A stretch of 64,000 nt of DNA, from assembly GCF_025913575.1 (NCBI RefSeq), contig NZ_CP109785.1:2170001-2234000 (forward strand), given 5' to 3'. Position numbers and translations under genes: made by a program. Below the pieces are notes generated by a model. The model was not told where the DNA came from. It saw nothing but the letters and a program-made list of their open reading frames with translations, and searched no databases. This stretch comes from Halocatena marina. Lineage in GTDB: Archaea; Halobacteriota; Halobacteria; Halobacteriales; Haloarculaceae. This document shows positions 10,750-19,944 of this stretch, one piece after another (positions within the stretch are counted from its first letter, which is position 1; each line of letters opens with the position of its first letter).

Positions 10750-11505
10750 TCAACCCATTTCTCGTGGGTTCATCATGCCTTCTTTAACGCCCAACGTGAT
10801 CAGACCCGCGTTGACCGGATAGGCAGCGATGAACCCGACAGACAGGGAGAATGCAAGCGACATCCAGAACAGTGCGCTTCCCATCCCGGCAGTTCCTGCC
10901 AACAATAGGTCCGTACCGATCGCCGCAATCTCCATGACCGTGATACTCGGAGTTTCGCTAAGGACTGCATCGGTAGCAGCTTCAACGAAGCTCTCACCTT
11001 CTTGCATGAGCGGGCCCACGTTGAGCGCATAACCAAAGAGATACGCAAAGCCAAAGGTGATCAGCACTACCCAGAGCGTACTAACCACGAAGATACCCTG
11101 TGCGAGGGTAATACCAATGATCTCGCCCGCGCCACACCCCGAATAACAGTGACTAGTCGAACGCGAACCACGCCGCCAGAACGAATCACGACTGATCTGT
11201 GTTCGGCCAGTATACCAGTAGATTGCGAGTCCGAGCGGTCCAGAGTACAGCACGGTCAGCGTCCAGACGAATTTCATCATCGATGGGAGTGCTTGATTGC
11301 GTTTCCTAATATCCCACCAGAGAACGACTGTCGATGAGATTACAAGCAGTATCCAGAGTCCGAACACAGCCGGACTCGACAGAACTGGTTTGAGAAGCTC
11401 CCTGACTGGTGCGAAGGCCTGTTCGAGTTGTAGACCGATATCGATCAACCATTTCGGTGCTACTGAACGTTGGACTATGTTCGTAAATGCGTGTTGCGGG
11501 AGCAT
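10750..11505 (-). CDS. DUF4396 multi-pass membrane protein
   Basis: The 251-residue protein has about six hydrophobic segments (near 45-65, 78-98, 127-150, 150-168, 195-215 and 218-240). Its most striking feature is a short loop motif SHCYSGCGAGE (His119, Cys120, Cys124), typical of DUF4396 proteins and compatible with binding a soft metal. It is adjacent to copA and to a YHS-domain permease, which supports a role in copper handling; that role is inference, since DUF4396 has no firm biochemical function known to me. Confidence 0.75.
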   Translation of the reverse strand: MLPQHAFTNIVQRSVAPKWLIDIGLQLEQAFAPVRELLKPVLSSPAVFGLWILLVISSTVVLWWDIRKRNQALPSMMKFVWTLTVLYSGPLGLAIYWYTGRTQISRDSFWRRGSRSTSHCYSGCGAGEIIGITLAQGIFVVSTLWVVLITFGFAYLFGYALNVGPLMQEGESFVEAATDAVLSETPSITVMEIAAIGTDLLLAGTAGMGSALFWMSLAFSLSVGFIAAYPVNAGLITLGVKEGMMNPREMG

Positions 11506-11715
11506 TGGTATGAATCGGTGTGGGATTATTCTCTCGACCGTAGCCTTGTCTCGGGAGAGATCGCCGTTGTCTTTGCTAGATTTGGCTGCTTGTTGTGAAT
11601 CTCGCTTGCCAGTTCAAGCATACTGATAACACGCCCTCTAAATACGTACCAGATCGTGATAGTACGGAAACTATTATTTAGTCGTTGAGGACGTCAACGC
11701 TGAGTGTGATCGCAA

Positions 11716-13074
11716 TCACGAGCCGCGTACAAACTCGGCGGGATCGTCCTCGAACACCTGCTTGCAGGTACTCGAACAGAAATAGTACGTTTCACCACCG
11801 TAGGTGACACTGAGGCTATCGTCGTCCGTCCGCATCCCACAGATAGGGTCACGGTACTGACCTGGCGCACCGAGCCCACGCCGGTAGACGTAGTAGAGAA
11901 AGCCAGAAACGGCGAACGCGATCACGTTGAGATAGAACGTATAGTTGAGTTCGAAATACGTCTGCTCAGTTGCTGTCTGACCCCCTGCGAGGTTCGGAAT
12001 GATACCAAGCATAGCGAACAGTTGCTCCATGAGAAATCCCACGAACGCCATCGTCACGAAGAACACACAGAGGATGTAGAGCATTACTCTCCAGCCGTAG
12101 TACTTGCGATAGACGTTCAAAACGGGAATCGTGATGAGGTCACCATAGACGAATGCAATGACGCCCGCAAAGCCGATCCCACCGCTCCAGAGAGCAACAG
12201 CGAACGGGACGTTCCCAATGCTGCCGACAAAGCTGATGACAGCAATCGTCACACCCATGATCGCGTTTTCGGCGGTCACGAGGACGCCCGTTCCCCGAAG
12301 AAACAGCGCGTTCCAGACCCGTTGGGGCACGAACACGATGACGAATCCAGCGATGAGAAAGCCCGCGATGATATCACTCCAAATCATCGACCATTCCTTG
12401 CGATACTGATTGCCAAGTTTGTACCATCCACCCCAGGACAACAGTTCGTCTTTCCAGTTACCGCTGCTGGCGACCGCCTGCTGGTACGTTTCGAGACACC
12501 CTGCAGAACAGAACTTCAGCGTCTCACCGCCGTCGGTCACGAGAGAATACTCATCGGAGCCCTCCATGCCACAGGTTGGATCTTCTGTGATGCCTCGATC
12601 GTCTTCGCTCTGATTGAGTTCTTCACGAACCTCCTCGAAGAGGTTTTCGGGAAGTGTTAGGTGAACGATCAGCGCCATCACCGCGATGAGGATGAGGCCA
12701 CCGAGAAGTTCAGCCACGAGAAACTCCCACCCTAAAAGAATCAGTATCATCAACCCGAGTTCGACGATGAGATTCGTCGAGGCAAACATAAACGCGAGGA
12801 CGTTCACCACGTGTGCGCCCTTCTTGAATAGTCCTTTACCGATTGCAACAGCACCGAAGCTACAGCCACTACTCGCGGCACCGAACAGCGTTGCCTTCGT
12901 GAGTCCACTGAGATTCTCGTCTCCGAGTACCCGCGCCATTCGATCTTTCGAGACGTAGACCTGAACGAAACTCGTAATGATGAGTCCCATAATAATCGCC
13001 CATGCGGCAGTCCACAGGAACCCGACGCCGATCCGTAACGATTCGAGAACGCCGTTGACGAGCGTGGATTGCAT
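11716..13074 (-). CDS. Permease (DUF318/ArsP-like) with two YHS metal-binding domains
   Basis: The 452-residue protein has two permease halves. Helices 1-4 are at about 15-140, with a conserved SSGCSFGAVAIG (Cys71) and NVLAFMFASTNLIVELG. A cytoplasmic YHS domain follows at 165-201 (DPTCGM, then FCSAGC: Cys168, Cys189, Cys193), then helices 5-9 with GSIGNVPFAVALWSGG and YGDLITIPV, and a second YHS domain at 407-452 (DPICGM, FCSSTC). The fold matches the DUF318/SO_0444-type efflux permeases, and YHS domains bind heavy metals such as copper. The frame extends 58 codons upstream, but MQSTLVNGVLESL is the natural start. Confidence 0.85.
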   Translation of the reverse strand: MQSTLVNGVLESLRIGVGFLWTAAWAIIMGLIITSFVQVYVSKDRMARVLGDENLSGLTKATLFGAASSGCSFGAVAIGKGLFKKGAHVVNVLAFMFASTNLIVELGLMILILLGWEFLVAELLGGLILIAVMALIVHLTLPENLFEEVREELNQSEDDRGITEDPTCGMEGSDEYSLVTDGGETLKFCSAGCLETYQQAVASSGNWKDELLSWGGWYKLGNQYRKEWSMIWSDIIAGFLIAGFVIVFVPQRVWNALFLRGTGVLVTAENAIMGVTIAVISFVGSIGNVPFAVALWSGGIGFAGVIAFVYGDLITIPVLNVYRKYYGWRVMLYILCVFFVTMAFVGFLMEQLFAMLGIIPNLAGGQTATEQTYFELNYTFYLNVIAFAVSGFLYYVYRRGLGAPGQYRDPICGMRTDDDSLSVTYGGETYYFCSSTCKQVFEDDPAEFVRGS

Positions 13075-13169
13075 GTCTGAACAATCAACGCCGTTTGTTT
13101 TACCAATTGTTTCTAAAAACATTAAATTACATTTTAGTGGCTTGTTCACACTGTAGAACTCAGAATCGG

Positions 13170-13229
13170 GAGTGCGATTCTGCACTCGATACATAGTTGA
13201 GAAAGTACACGCCCCCTTACCGAACGGTA
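13170..13229. promoter_or_regulatory. Inverted repeats upstream of the YHS permease
   Basis: Two short inverted repeats lie in the 5' region of the permease gene: GAGTGC/GCACTC with a six-base spacer (13170-13187) and TACCG/CGGTA with a two-base spacer (13218-13229). They could be operator sites; no regulator was identified. Confidence 0.3.
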
Positions 13230-13307
13230 GACCGGGAACAACGAGCACGATGCATCGATAGAATACCTGTTATCAGACTGTGGCAGAGATCGTTCAGTTA
13301 GAATCGA

Positions 13308-13754
13308 TCACTGCGAATCGAGTTCCTCGTAGTGATCGATGATTTCCTTCATGCACCACTGATTGAGTCCCATCGAAGCGAGAGTGAAAACCCCTGTTAA
13401 GACCGGTTTCTGCTTATACGCAAAATAGAGGCCGCATAGCATGGTAGGGATACTCAGAGTGTTGAGAATCTGAGGATAGCCACGTCCTACGAGCCGGTTT
13501 CCGTCGTTCGTCCAGCGTTCTTCTGCCCGTACGACGTTGTACATCCAATCATCTGATTTCTCAGTCGGCTCTCGAAACACCACCGGATTGACTATCATGA
13601 ACAGAACGGTTAGTCCAACCATCCGCCACTTACGGTGATAGAGGGCAGCAACGATCACAAACCCAGCGAACAATCGACTCCAGCCACTTTTTGGATTGGA
13701 GTGGCGAGCCCACACAGTCTCCATATCGAGTGTTCCAGTCTTTTCTTCGTTCAT
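13308..13754 (-). CDS. DUF6653 family membrane protein
   Basis: The protein has 148 residues from the Met at 13754 (an in-frame ATG three codons upstream is the alternative). The signature WARHSNPKSGWSR near 16-28, followed by a hydrophobic hairpin (about 30-60, ending in NPVVF) and two further hydrophobic stretches near 100-135, matches DUF6653 proteins. The function of that family is unknown to me. It lies upstream of, and in the same direction as, the YHS permease, so it may share the metal island's regulation. Confidence 0.7.
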   Translation of the reverse strand: MNEEKTGTLDMETVWARHSNPKSGWSRLFAGFVIVAALYHRKWRMVGLTVLFMIVNPVVFREPTEKSDDWMYNVVRAEERWTNDGNRLVGRGYPQILNTLSIPTMLCGLYFAYKQKPVLTGVFTLASMGLNQWCMKEIIDHYEELDSQ

Positions 13755-14457
13755 CAGTATCATCTCTGGAATAGTAGTCTATTGACTACCAGTATAAATC
13801 ATCACTAGTGTCGAACATCTATAGTGATGAACTGACAAATCCTCGCTGTCACAACCAAAGCAGGACGTCGAAGAAAGAGCAATGAAACGTATAGAGCAAT
13901 CGAAAACTCTCTCGTAGCTAGTAGGTTGTGTAGAGGCTCGGGAGAGAATTTTCAGGGCCATACTAAAGCTTGAATGCTCAAATGATGCAACAGTATGATT
14001 CGACGTGGTGTGATTTGAAGAAATAAGTAGTAACTCATAGTAGAGCAGTTGATGTTTCAGAGTAGCTGAAACTGTGAACGAGGCGTCCAGCAACGACATT
14101 GAGTCAAATGGCCTTGATCATTCAACCGAGGGTGAATATGGGCCATTGAGTGTGTGTATCCTCTGAATAGTCATTTTTTGAACTCACTCTACTCAGGCGG
14201 GTAGCTGAATTCTCCGATCATCCCCCACCATACATAGTACCATCAAATAGCGAGTCGAATAATAGTAGAAATTCTGATTTGATATGGGCAATTACTTACA
14301 ACGAATATATGTGTTCGAACCCATGTCACAGTGATCAAAACTATCCCACGTCTCCTATCTGTTACACTCATAGATACCTAGTAATACAATATTAAAATTA
14401 TAGCCAGAAAGAAAGTGACATGGCGATAAACATGGAAATACAAAGCAAGAAACGGAA

Positions 14458-14477
14458 TTACAGCAGTACTGCTGTAA
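14458..14477. repeat. 20-bp perfect palindrome
   Basis: TTACAGCAGTACTGCTGTAA is its own reverse complement over all 20 bases. It stands alone in a non-coding stretch 400 bases beyond the IclR gene's 3' end. It could be a protein-binding site or fold as a hairpin; no function can be assigned. Confidence 0.6.
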
Positions 14478-14731
14478 CTACCTTAGTGAGACAGGAAGGC
14501 ACAGTGCGATAGTATGATTTTTAGCTATAGAACAGAGGCGTTTTCTCAGGAAGAGCTTCGATATTCAACCAGTTGTCTCGATGCATTTTTGGTGAATGTA
14601 CCACTCGATTAGAGCCGCCTCAAACCAACAGCGACTGACGCGATTCGAAAGTAACACACAATGGACGGTAGCCGACGTAGTGAATCAGCTGTGTCCGTCC
14701 ATCTCAAGCGAACAGATAAACGAATAAACTG

Positions 14732-14750
14732 CGTTAACTATTAGTGAACG
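14732..14750. promoter_or_regulatory. Candidate IclR operator, distal copy
   Basis: CGTT-N2-CTATTAG-N2-AACG, an inverted repeat (flanked by an extra G/C pair, so 9 of 10 pairs match over 21 bp). The same pattern with identical spacing is at 15667-15685 in the regulator's own promoter region, and a half-site (TATTAG-N2-AACG) occurs at 14865-14876 next to the IclR stop codon. Confidence 0.45.
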
Positions 14751-14877
14751 CCCTTTGAGAAACGTTGACACCAATATAGTATTTGTGACACATTGTCTAC
14801 AATACTTGTCCAGATAGTCTAATTTAGACAGCAGATGCGACAGTCATTGTAAAACAGAAATTCGTATTAGCGAACGA

Positions 14878-15636
14878 TTATGCCGTTCTGATTTCCTTTT
14901 CAATGCTCTTTGCAGCGGAGATCACCAGCCCAACGACATCCTCTTCTAGGCGCTTGCCGGACATATACTGAACAGTACCGGTCACACTCACCGATCCTAT
15001 CGGAGACCCACCGCTATCAAGAACCGGTGACGCGACACTCTGGATACCCTCAACGAACTCTTCACGGTCGAATACGATTCGCGTATCACGTACCGACTGC
15101 AGTTCCGCTTTGAGTTCTGAGCGATCGGTGATCGTCTTATCCGTGAACGTTGGCAGACCGGTCTTCTCGATAATACGGTCTTGTTCTTCGGCATCGAGAA
15201 AAGCGAAGATTGCCTTACCCCCAGCAGTTGCGTGAATCGGCGCGACTTTTCCCTCAGATCGTTCTACAGAATCATCTCCGTCTGGCGTGATTTGAAGCGC
15301 ATAGACCGCGTGGTCGTTCTCTCGGGCTACGAAATGTGTTGTGTTTCCCGTGGTTTCTGCAAGTTGGGTTACGACACTTTTTAAGACCTCAAGCGGAAGT
15401 CTGTCGTAAGCTTGTCTTCCAAGTAGCAAAAATCGAAGACTGAGATAGTAGTCATCACCCTGCCGGACGAGATATCCAAGCCGCAAGAGCGTCTGAACGT
15501 GCTTATAGACGGCACTCTTCGAGAGATTGACGTTCCGGGCGAGTTCGCTGATGCCAGCACTGCCGTTGGACTGAATCTGCTCAATAATCGCAAAACACGT
15601 CTCGGTCGACTGTATCGAGGGTTTGCTTTGTGTCAT
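14878..15636 (-). CDS. IclR family transcriptional regulator of the sugar-acid locus
   Basis: The protein has 252 residues from the ATG at 15636, which sits about 25 bases after a TATA-like TTTTTAA (minus strand), as expected for a leaderless haloarchaeal transcript; an ATG five codons upstream is the alternative. The N-terminal winged helix is at about 8-65 (GISELARNVNLSKSAVYKHVQ is the HTH) and the IclR effector domain at about 75-250, with HATAGGKAIFAFL and a GSVSVTG strand. It is divergent from dgoD, so it probably senses a sugar acid or its breakdown product and controls the locus and itself. Confidence 0.9.
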   Translation of the reverse strand: MTQSKPSIQSTETCFAIIEQIQSNGSAGISELARNVNLSKSAVYKHVQTLLRLGYLVRQGDDYYLSLRFLLLGRQAYDRLPLEVLKSVVTQLAETTGNTTHFVARENDHAVYALQITPDGDDSVERSEGKVAPIHATAGGKAIFAFLDAEEQDRIIEKTGLPTFTDKTITDRSELKAELQSVRDTRIVFDREEFVEGIQSVASPVLDSGGSPIGSVSVTGTVQYMSGKRLEEDVVGLVISAAKSIEKEIRTA

Positions 15637-15641
15637 GATGG

Positions 15642-15655
15642 CACAATGCATTGTG
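15642..15655. promoter_or_regulatory. 14-bp perfect palindrome at the IclR promoter
   Basis: CACAATGCATTGTG lies between the TATA-like element and the start codon of the IclR gene, a position where a bound protein would block transcription. It is a candidate autorepression site. Confidence 0.45.
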
Positions 15656-15666
15656 TAGTTAAAAAT

Positions 15667-15685
15667 CGTTCGCTATTAGTAAACG
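15667..15685. promoter_or_regulatory. Candidate IclR operator, promoter copy
   Basis: CGTT-N2-CTATTAG-N2-AACG immediately upstream of the IclR TATA-like element. It has identical core and spacing to the site at 14732-14750. Confidence 0.45.
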
Positions 15686-15699
15686 GCTTGAGCGATAGC

Positions 15700-15724
15700 G
15701 GTCGAAATGAGGCATATTTCGACC
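15700..15724. promoter_or_regulatory. Inverted repeat between IclR and dgoD
   Basis: Nine-base arms GGTCGAAAT and ATTTCGACC pair perfectly around a seven-base spacer. The site lies in the divergent promoter region, 204 bases before the dgoD start. It may be a second operator or activator site. Confidence 0.45.
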
Positions 15725-15927
15725 TTCGTTGGCAAATCACACGATACACACGAATTTTCGTTCACTGATAGAGAACAGATATCACAGGAGAGGGTAGGCG
15801 TTCGAATCTCATTCGTCCATCTGGAGTATGGACCCACTGAGTCAGGGACGGACGGTGTGCGTTCGTCGGTATACTTTCCGAAAAACTATGAAACCAGCCG
15901 TCGATCCACTCAACAAGAGATACAAAA

Positions 15928-17082
15928 ATGAATCAAATCATCGACTACGAACTGTTCGAAATACCACCACGGTGGCTGTTCTTGCGCGTTGAAACGTCCG
16001 ATGGAAGTGTCGGGTGGGGAGAACCGATCGTCGAAGGGCGGTCCCATACGGTTCGGGCCGCTGTCGAGGAGCTACTGAATAACTATCTCATTGGTGAACC
16101 CGTCGATCCCATCGAAGATCATTGGCAGACGATGTATCGCAGTGGGTTCTACCGTGGCGGACCAATACTGATGTCTGCCATTGCTGGCATCGATCAGGCA
16201 CTCTGGGATATCAAGGGCAAGCAGTTCGGAGCACCCGTCTACGAACTGCTCGGAGGCGCAGCACGCCAACGGATCCGGGTGTACCAGTGGATCGGCGGTG
16301 ACAGGCCCTCCGAAGTGGCCGATGAAGCCAAGCAGACGGTCGAGGCTGGCTTTTCAGCATTGAAGATGAACGCGACTGAAGAGTTAGAGCGCGTCGATGA
16401 TCCGGCAACCGTCGAAGATGCGGTTGATCGACTACGAAAGGTTAGGGATGCCGTCGGTAGCAGTATCGATATTGGTGTCGACTTTCACGGTCGGGTTACC
16501 AAGCCAATGGCCAAGCGTCTTGCAAAAGCACTGGAACCGTACGAGCCAATGTTCATCGAAGAGCCCGTCCTCCCCGAACATAACGACGCCCTTCCAGACA
16601 TCGCAGCACACACAACAATTCCGATCGCAACCGGCGAGCGGATGTACTCGCGGTGGGACTTCAAAGAGATCTTCGAGAGCGGTGCCGTCGACGTGATTCA
16701 GCCCGATCTCTCTCACGCTGGCGGGATTACTGAAGTCAAGAAGATCGCAGGAATGGCCGAAGCGTACGACGTTGCGCTTGCACCACACTGTCCCCTCGGG
16801 CCGATAGCGCTCGCTTCGTGTGTGCAGGTTGATGCCTGCACACCGAACGCACTCATTCAAGAGCAAAGCCTGAACATCCACTACAACGAGACGACCGACG
16901 TGCTCGACTATCTCGAAGACCCAACAGTGTTCGAGTACGAGGATGGGTACGTCTCGATTCCGGATAGTCCAGGGCTTGGTATCGACATCGATGAAGAGTA
17001 CGTCCGGAAACAGGCCGAAAAGACCGTCAACTGGCATAATCCCACTTGGCGACACGAAGATGGCAGTATCGCCGAGTGGTAA
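15928..17082 (+). CDS. dgoD: D-galactonate dehydratase
   Basis: The 384-residue enolase-superfamily enzyme (mandelate racemase subgroup) converts D-galactonate to 2-keto-3-deoxygalactonate. Similarity to E. coli DgoD, as I recall it, runs end to end: PPRWLFLRVET, FYRGGPILMSAIAGIDQALWD, and the C-terminal NPTWRHEDGSIAEW. Metal ligands align as Asp185 (VDFHGRV), Glu211 (FIEEP) and Glu237 (GERM); the catalytic bases His187 and His287 (APHCPLGP) are present, offset by two from E. coli numbering. It is divergent from the IclR regulator and upstream of a sugar ABC importer. Related aldonates are possible substrates. Confidence 0.93.
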   Translation: MNQIIDYELFEIPPRWLFLRVETSDGSVGWGEPIVEGRSHTVRAAVEELLNNYLIGEPVDPIEDHWQTMYRSGFYRGGPILMSAIAGIDQALWDIKGKQFGAPVYELLGGAARQRIRVYQWIGGDRPSEVADEAKQTVEAGFSALKMNATEELERVDDPATVEDAVDRLRKVRDAVGSSIDIGVDFHGRVTKPMAKRLAKALEPYEPMFIEEPVLPEHNDALPDIAAHTTIPIATGERMYSRWDFKEIFESGAVDVIQPDLSHAGGITEVKKIAGMAEAYDVALAPHCPLGPIALASCVQVDACTPNALIQEQSLNIHYNETTDVLDYLEDPTVFEYEDGYVSIPDSPGLGIDIDEEYVRKQAEKTVNWHNPTWRHEDGSIAEW

Positions 17083-17301
17083 CAATCTCTCAGGATTGAA
17101 AGTGAGCTCCCGTTCAGAGATAGATCGAACGACGTGGGAGGGAGCACCATCGGATAGATGGTCGTCATAGCGTGAGAGAACGAGAGACTATCGAACAGAT
17201 CTGCCGTTCAAGCGTTGGTTCTTTACCCACTACGTGATACTGTCACAATCTTTCATCGGAATATTAATAAACCACCTAACCAATAATCTGGTGAGTTAGC
17301 A

Positions 17302-18669
17302 ATGGAGGGCTCTTCAGACCCTAGCGTACGCCGTCGACAGCTGTTGCAGGTTCTCGGGATTACCGGCGTAACCAGCTTGGCGGGGTGCAGTGTCAATTTC
17401 GGAGGAGAAAGCGATAGTGGAAGTGGTGGATCCGGCAACGGAAGCGGTGGAACTGGTGGTGATTCTTCACCGAAGATGGCATCTTCAGCCAACGGCTGGG
17501 CGTGGAATATCGCTGCCAGAGCACTCAGTGACGCCACCAAAACCTACAACAAGGAGAAAGGTGCCGAGATCTCTGTCGAAGAACTTGGGGACAGTAGGTG
17601 GGAGCAGCGGTTCCAGACCGCAATCACGAGTGGAAGCGGCGCTCCCGACTTCTCTGCGATCCAGAACTACGACGTGACGGCATTCGGGAGTAAAAACGGT
17701 CTCCACGATCTCACTGCCCGGATCGACGATACGGATGTCCGAAAGGACATCGTCGATGGGAAGTGGGAGACGGTGAACGTAGACGGGAAGGATTACGCGT
17801 TCCCGTGGGATATCGGTCCAACCGGTGTGTTCTACAAACGAGACGTCTACGAAAAAGCCGGTATCGATCCGAAATCTCTCAGCACGTGGGACGACTTCAT
17901 CGAGGCCGGACAGAATCTGCCGGACAACGTTGCGATGATAAATATCCCGACACAGGATGTTCCCCAGCTGTGGCGAATGCTCTTTCGCCAACTCGGTGGA
18001 CAACCGTTCACCAAGAGTGGTGCGGTGAGCATCAATAGCGAGAAAAGTGTTCGTGCCGCCCAGCTGATCAAGAACATGAAAGAAGCTGGCATCGCGAAAC
18101 GAATAGAGATGTGGTCCGGGGGATGGTTCACTTCATTCGCTAATGGCACGCTCGCTTCGATTCCAACGGCAGCCTGGATGGACGGGACGCTCCGGGCGGA
18201 GCTTCCAGACACGGCCGGGAATTGGGGCGTCTACAAGTTACCGGCATTCGAGAAGGGTGGAACCCGAGCGTCGAATCGCGGTGGTTCGAATATGGCGATT
18301 CCTGCCCAGATTGACAACACAGGGGTTGTCGAGCGTGCGTGGGATTTCATTGAATACTCGATGACGACACCCAAGGTCCAGAATATGATGCTCGAAGAAT
18401 ACGGCCTCTTCCCGTCACTGACAACCGCGTATGATGCCGACATTTACGACGAGAAGCTTGACTTTTACGACGGCCAACCCATCTTCCGTCTGTTCGCGGA
18501 CGTGGCGACGAAGATCGAGCCCTACCGTTATACGATCGACACACCGGAGGTTCAGGACGCGCTCAATACCGAATTGGGTCGGATGCTGGATGGGAAGAAA
18601 TCACCCAAACAAGCCGTACAAAAAGCTGCGAAGACTGTTGCCGACCGAACCGGCAGGAAAGTGGCATAG
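17302..18669 (+). CDS. Sugar ABC transporter substrate-binding lipoprotein
   Basis: The 455-residue protein has a Tat-like signal (VRRRQLLQVLGITG) and lipobox LAGC at about 28-31, then a Gly/Ser-rich linker to about residue 58, so it is tethered outside the membrane. The rest is a family 1 (maltose/sugar) binding protein: ITSGSGAPDFSAIQ, PWDIGPTGVFYKRDVYEKAG, TPKVQNMMLEEYGLFPS. It would capture the substrate for the permeases encoded at 18925 and 19944. It starts 219 bases after dgoD, with an AT-rich TATA-like stretch (attaataaa) upstream that suggests its own promoter. Confidence 0.92.
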   Translation: MEGSSDPSVRRRQLLQVLGITGVTSLAGCSVNFGGESDSGSGGSGNGSGGTGGDSSPKMASSANGWAWNIAARALSDATKTYNKEKGAEISVEELGDSRWEQRFQTAITSGSGAPDFSAIQNYDVTAFGSKNGLHDLTARIDDTDVRKDIVDGKWETVNVDGKDYAFPWDIGPTGVFYKRDVYEKAGIDPKSLSTWDDFIEAGQNLPDNVAMINIPTQDVPQLWRMLFRQLGGQPFTKSGAVSINSEKSVRAAQLIKNMKEAGIAKRIEMWSGGWFTSFANGTLASIPTAAWMDGTLRAELPDTAGNWGVYKLPAFEKGGTRASNRGGSNMAIPAQIDNTGVVERAWDFIEYSMTTPKVQNMMLEEYGLFPSLTTAYDADIYDEKLDFYDGQPIFRLFADVATKIEPYRYTIDTPEVQDALNTELGRMLDGKKSPKQAVQKAAKTVADRTGRKVA

Positions 18670-18924
18670 AGACTGCATCCTCTGGTATGTGGACGTAATC
18701 TGTGACAAGACAATGAGCATCCTCGTAGGAAATAAGAAAACCACTATGCATCGGATATTGTTCAGGCGAGAACGTCGGGGGGCTGAGATAGTTTCGTCTG
18801 CTAGTCGGACCGATTCTCTGGACAGGTACGGAGTGGCCGTTAGAAATGTCTCGATACGCAACCGACAGAAGCGAAGCCATCAGCATCGATGTGAACCACC
18901 TCACGCCGAAAGACAACTGCATCC

Positions 18925-19944
18925 ATGGTTCTGAGCACGATTCAAGCTAAACTACGCTCTTCGAATGCCTATCGGCGGGTCGCCGACCAGTTTCGCTATC
19001 GACGACAAGACGTCTCTGCTGTTGTTCCGGAGATCCCAATGCTTCCGCAGCTGTACATCTCTCCGTTCTTTATTCTCTTTGCGGTGTTCCTGTTATTCCC
19101 GACAGTGTACACGCTCTATCTTTCGTTCTTCAACTACCTCGGGGCCTCCAATGAGATCCTGCTAACAGCTCGAATCGGAATCCTTGAGATAACGATCCCC
19201 CAGATCGCTGATCTGGAATTCGTCGGACTGAGTAATTATCAACGCCTCTTGTTCGAGGATTCGCTTTTTCATCAGTCCCTTTTTAACACCTCATTTATCT
19301 TCTTCATTCAGGTGCCGTTGATGGTCGGACTCGGACTCGCAACAGCACTCGTACTGGACGCGAAGTTCATCCGAGCCAAAGGCCTGTTTCGGACGATCAT
19401 CGCCCTCCCTGTTGCGACGGGACTTGTCGCATACTCGACGATCTTTCTTCTGTTGTTCAACGGCGACATCGGCCTGATCAACTACACCCTCGAACGCATC
19501 GGGATCGGGACGATTTCGTGGTTGGGTGACGCCTGGTGGGCACGGATCACGCTCGTCATTGCCGTCACGTGGCGCTGGCTCGGATACAACATGATTATCC
19601 TCCTATCCGGACTTCAGACCGTTCCAGAACAGTTGTACGAGGCCGCGGAAGTCGATGGCGCGACACAGTGGCAGAAGTTCCGATTCGTGACACTGCCGCA
19701 GCTTCGGCCGGTGCTGCTGTTCGTGGTCGTCTCCTCGACGATCGGGACGTTCCAGATATTCGCCGAACCGTACGTCATCACCGGTGGTGGTCCATCGAAT
19801 GCGACCATCACGATTGTGCAGTACATCTATAGACAAGCATTCATCCAGTTGAATCTCGGATACGCGAGTGCGGTTTCGGTTGCGCTCGTCGTTCTTGTGA
19901 GCGTCATGTCGATAATCCAGCTTCGATACGGAGGGGCAGAATAA
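18925..19944 (+). CDS. Sugar ABC transporter permease (MalF type)
   Basis: The 339-residue inner-membrane subunit has about six helices (first near 55-75) and an N-terminal cytoplasmic extension of about 45 residues. The EAA loop that contacts the ATPase is at about 233-262 (YEAAEVDGATQWQKFRFVTLP). It follows the binding protein after a 255-base gap in which I see no gene, and its stop overlaps the next start by one base. Confidence 0.92.
   Translation: MVLSTIQAKLRSSNAYRRVADQFRYRRQDVSAVVPEIPMLPQLYISPFFILFAVFLLFPTVYTLYLSFFNYLGASNEILLTARIGILEITIPQIADLEFVGLSNYQRLLFEDSLFHQSLFNTSFIFFIQVPLMVGLGLATALVLDAKFIRAKGLFRTIIALPVATGLVAYSTIFLLLFNGDIGLINYTLERIGIGTISWLGDAWWARITLVIAVTWRWLGYNMIILLSGLQTVPEQLYEAAEVDGATQWQKFRFVTLPQLRPVLLFVVVSSTIGTFQIFAEPYVITGGGPSNATITIVQYIYRQAFIQLNLGYASAVSVALVVLVSVMSIIQLRYGGAE

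Larger units (their letters stand above)
13755..14877. other. Long AT-rich gap containing palindromes
   Basis: 1.1 kb without a convincing gene. It contains a 20-bp perfect palindrome (14458-14477) and a 19-bp operator-like site (14732-14750), listed separately. Confidence 0.5.
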
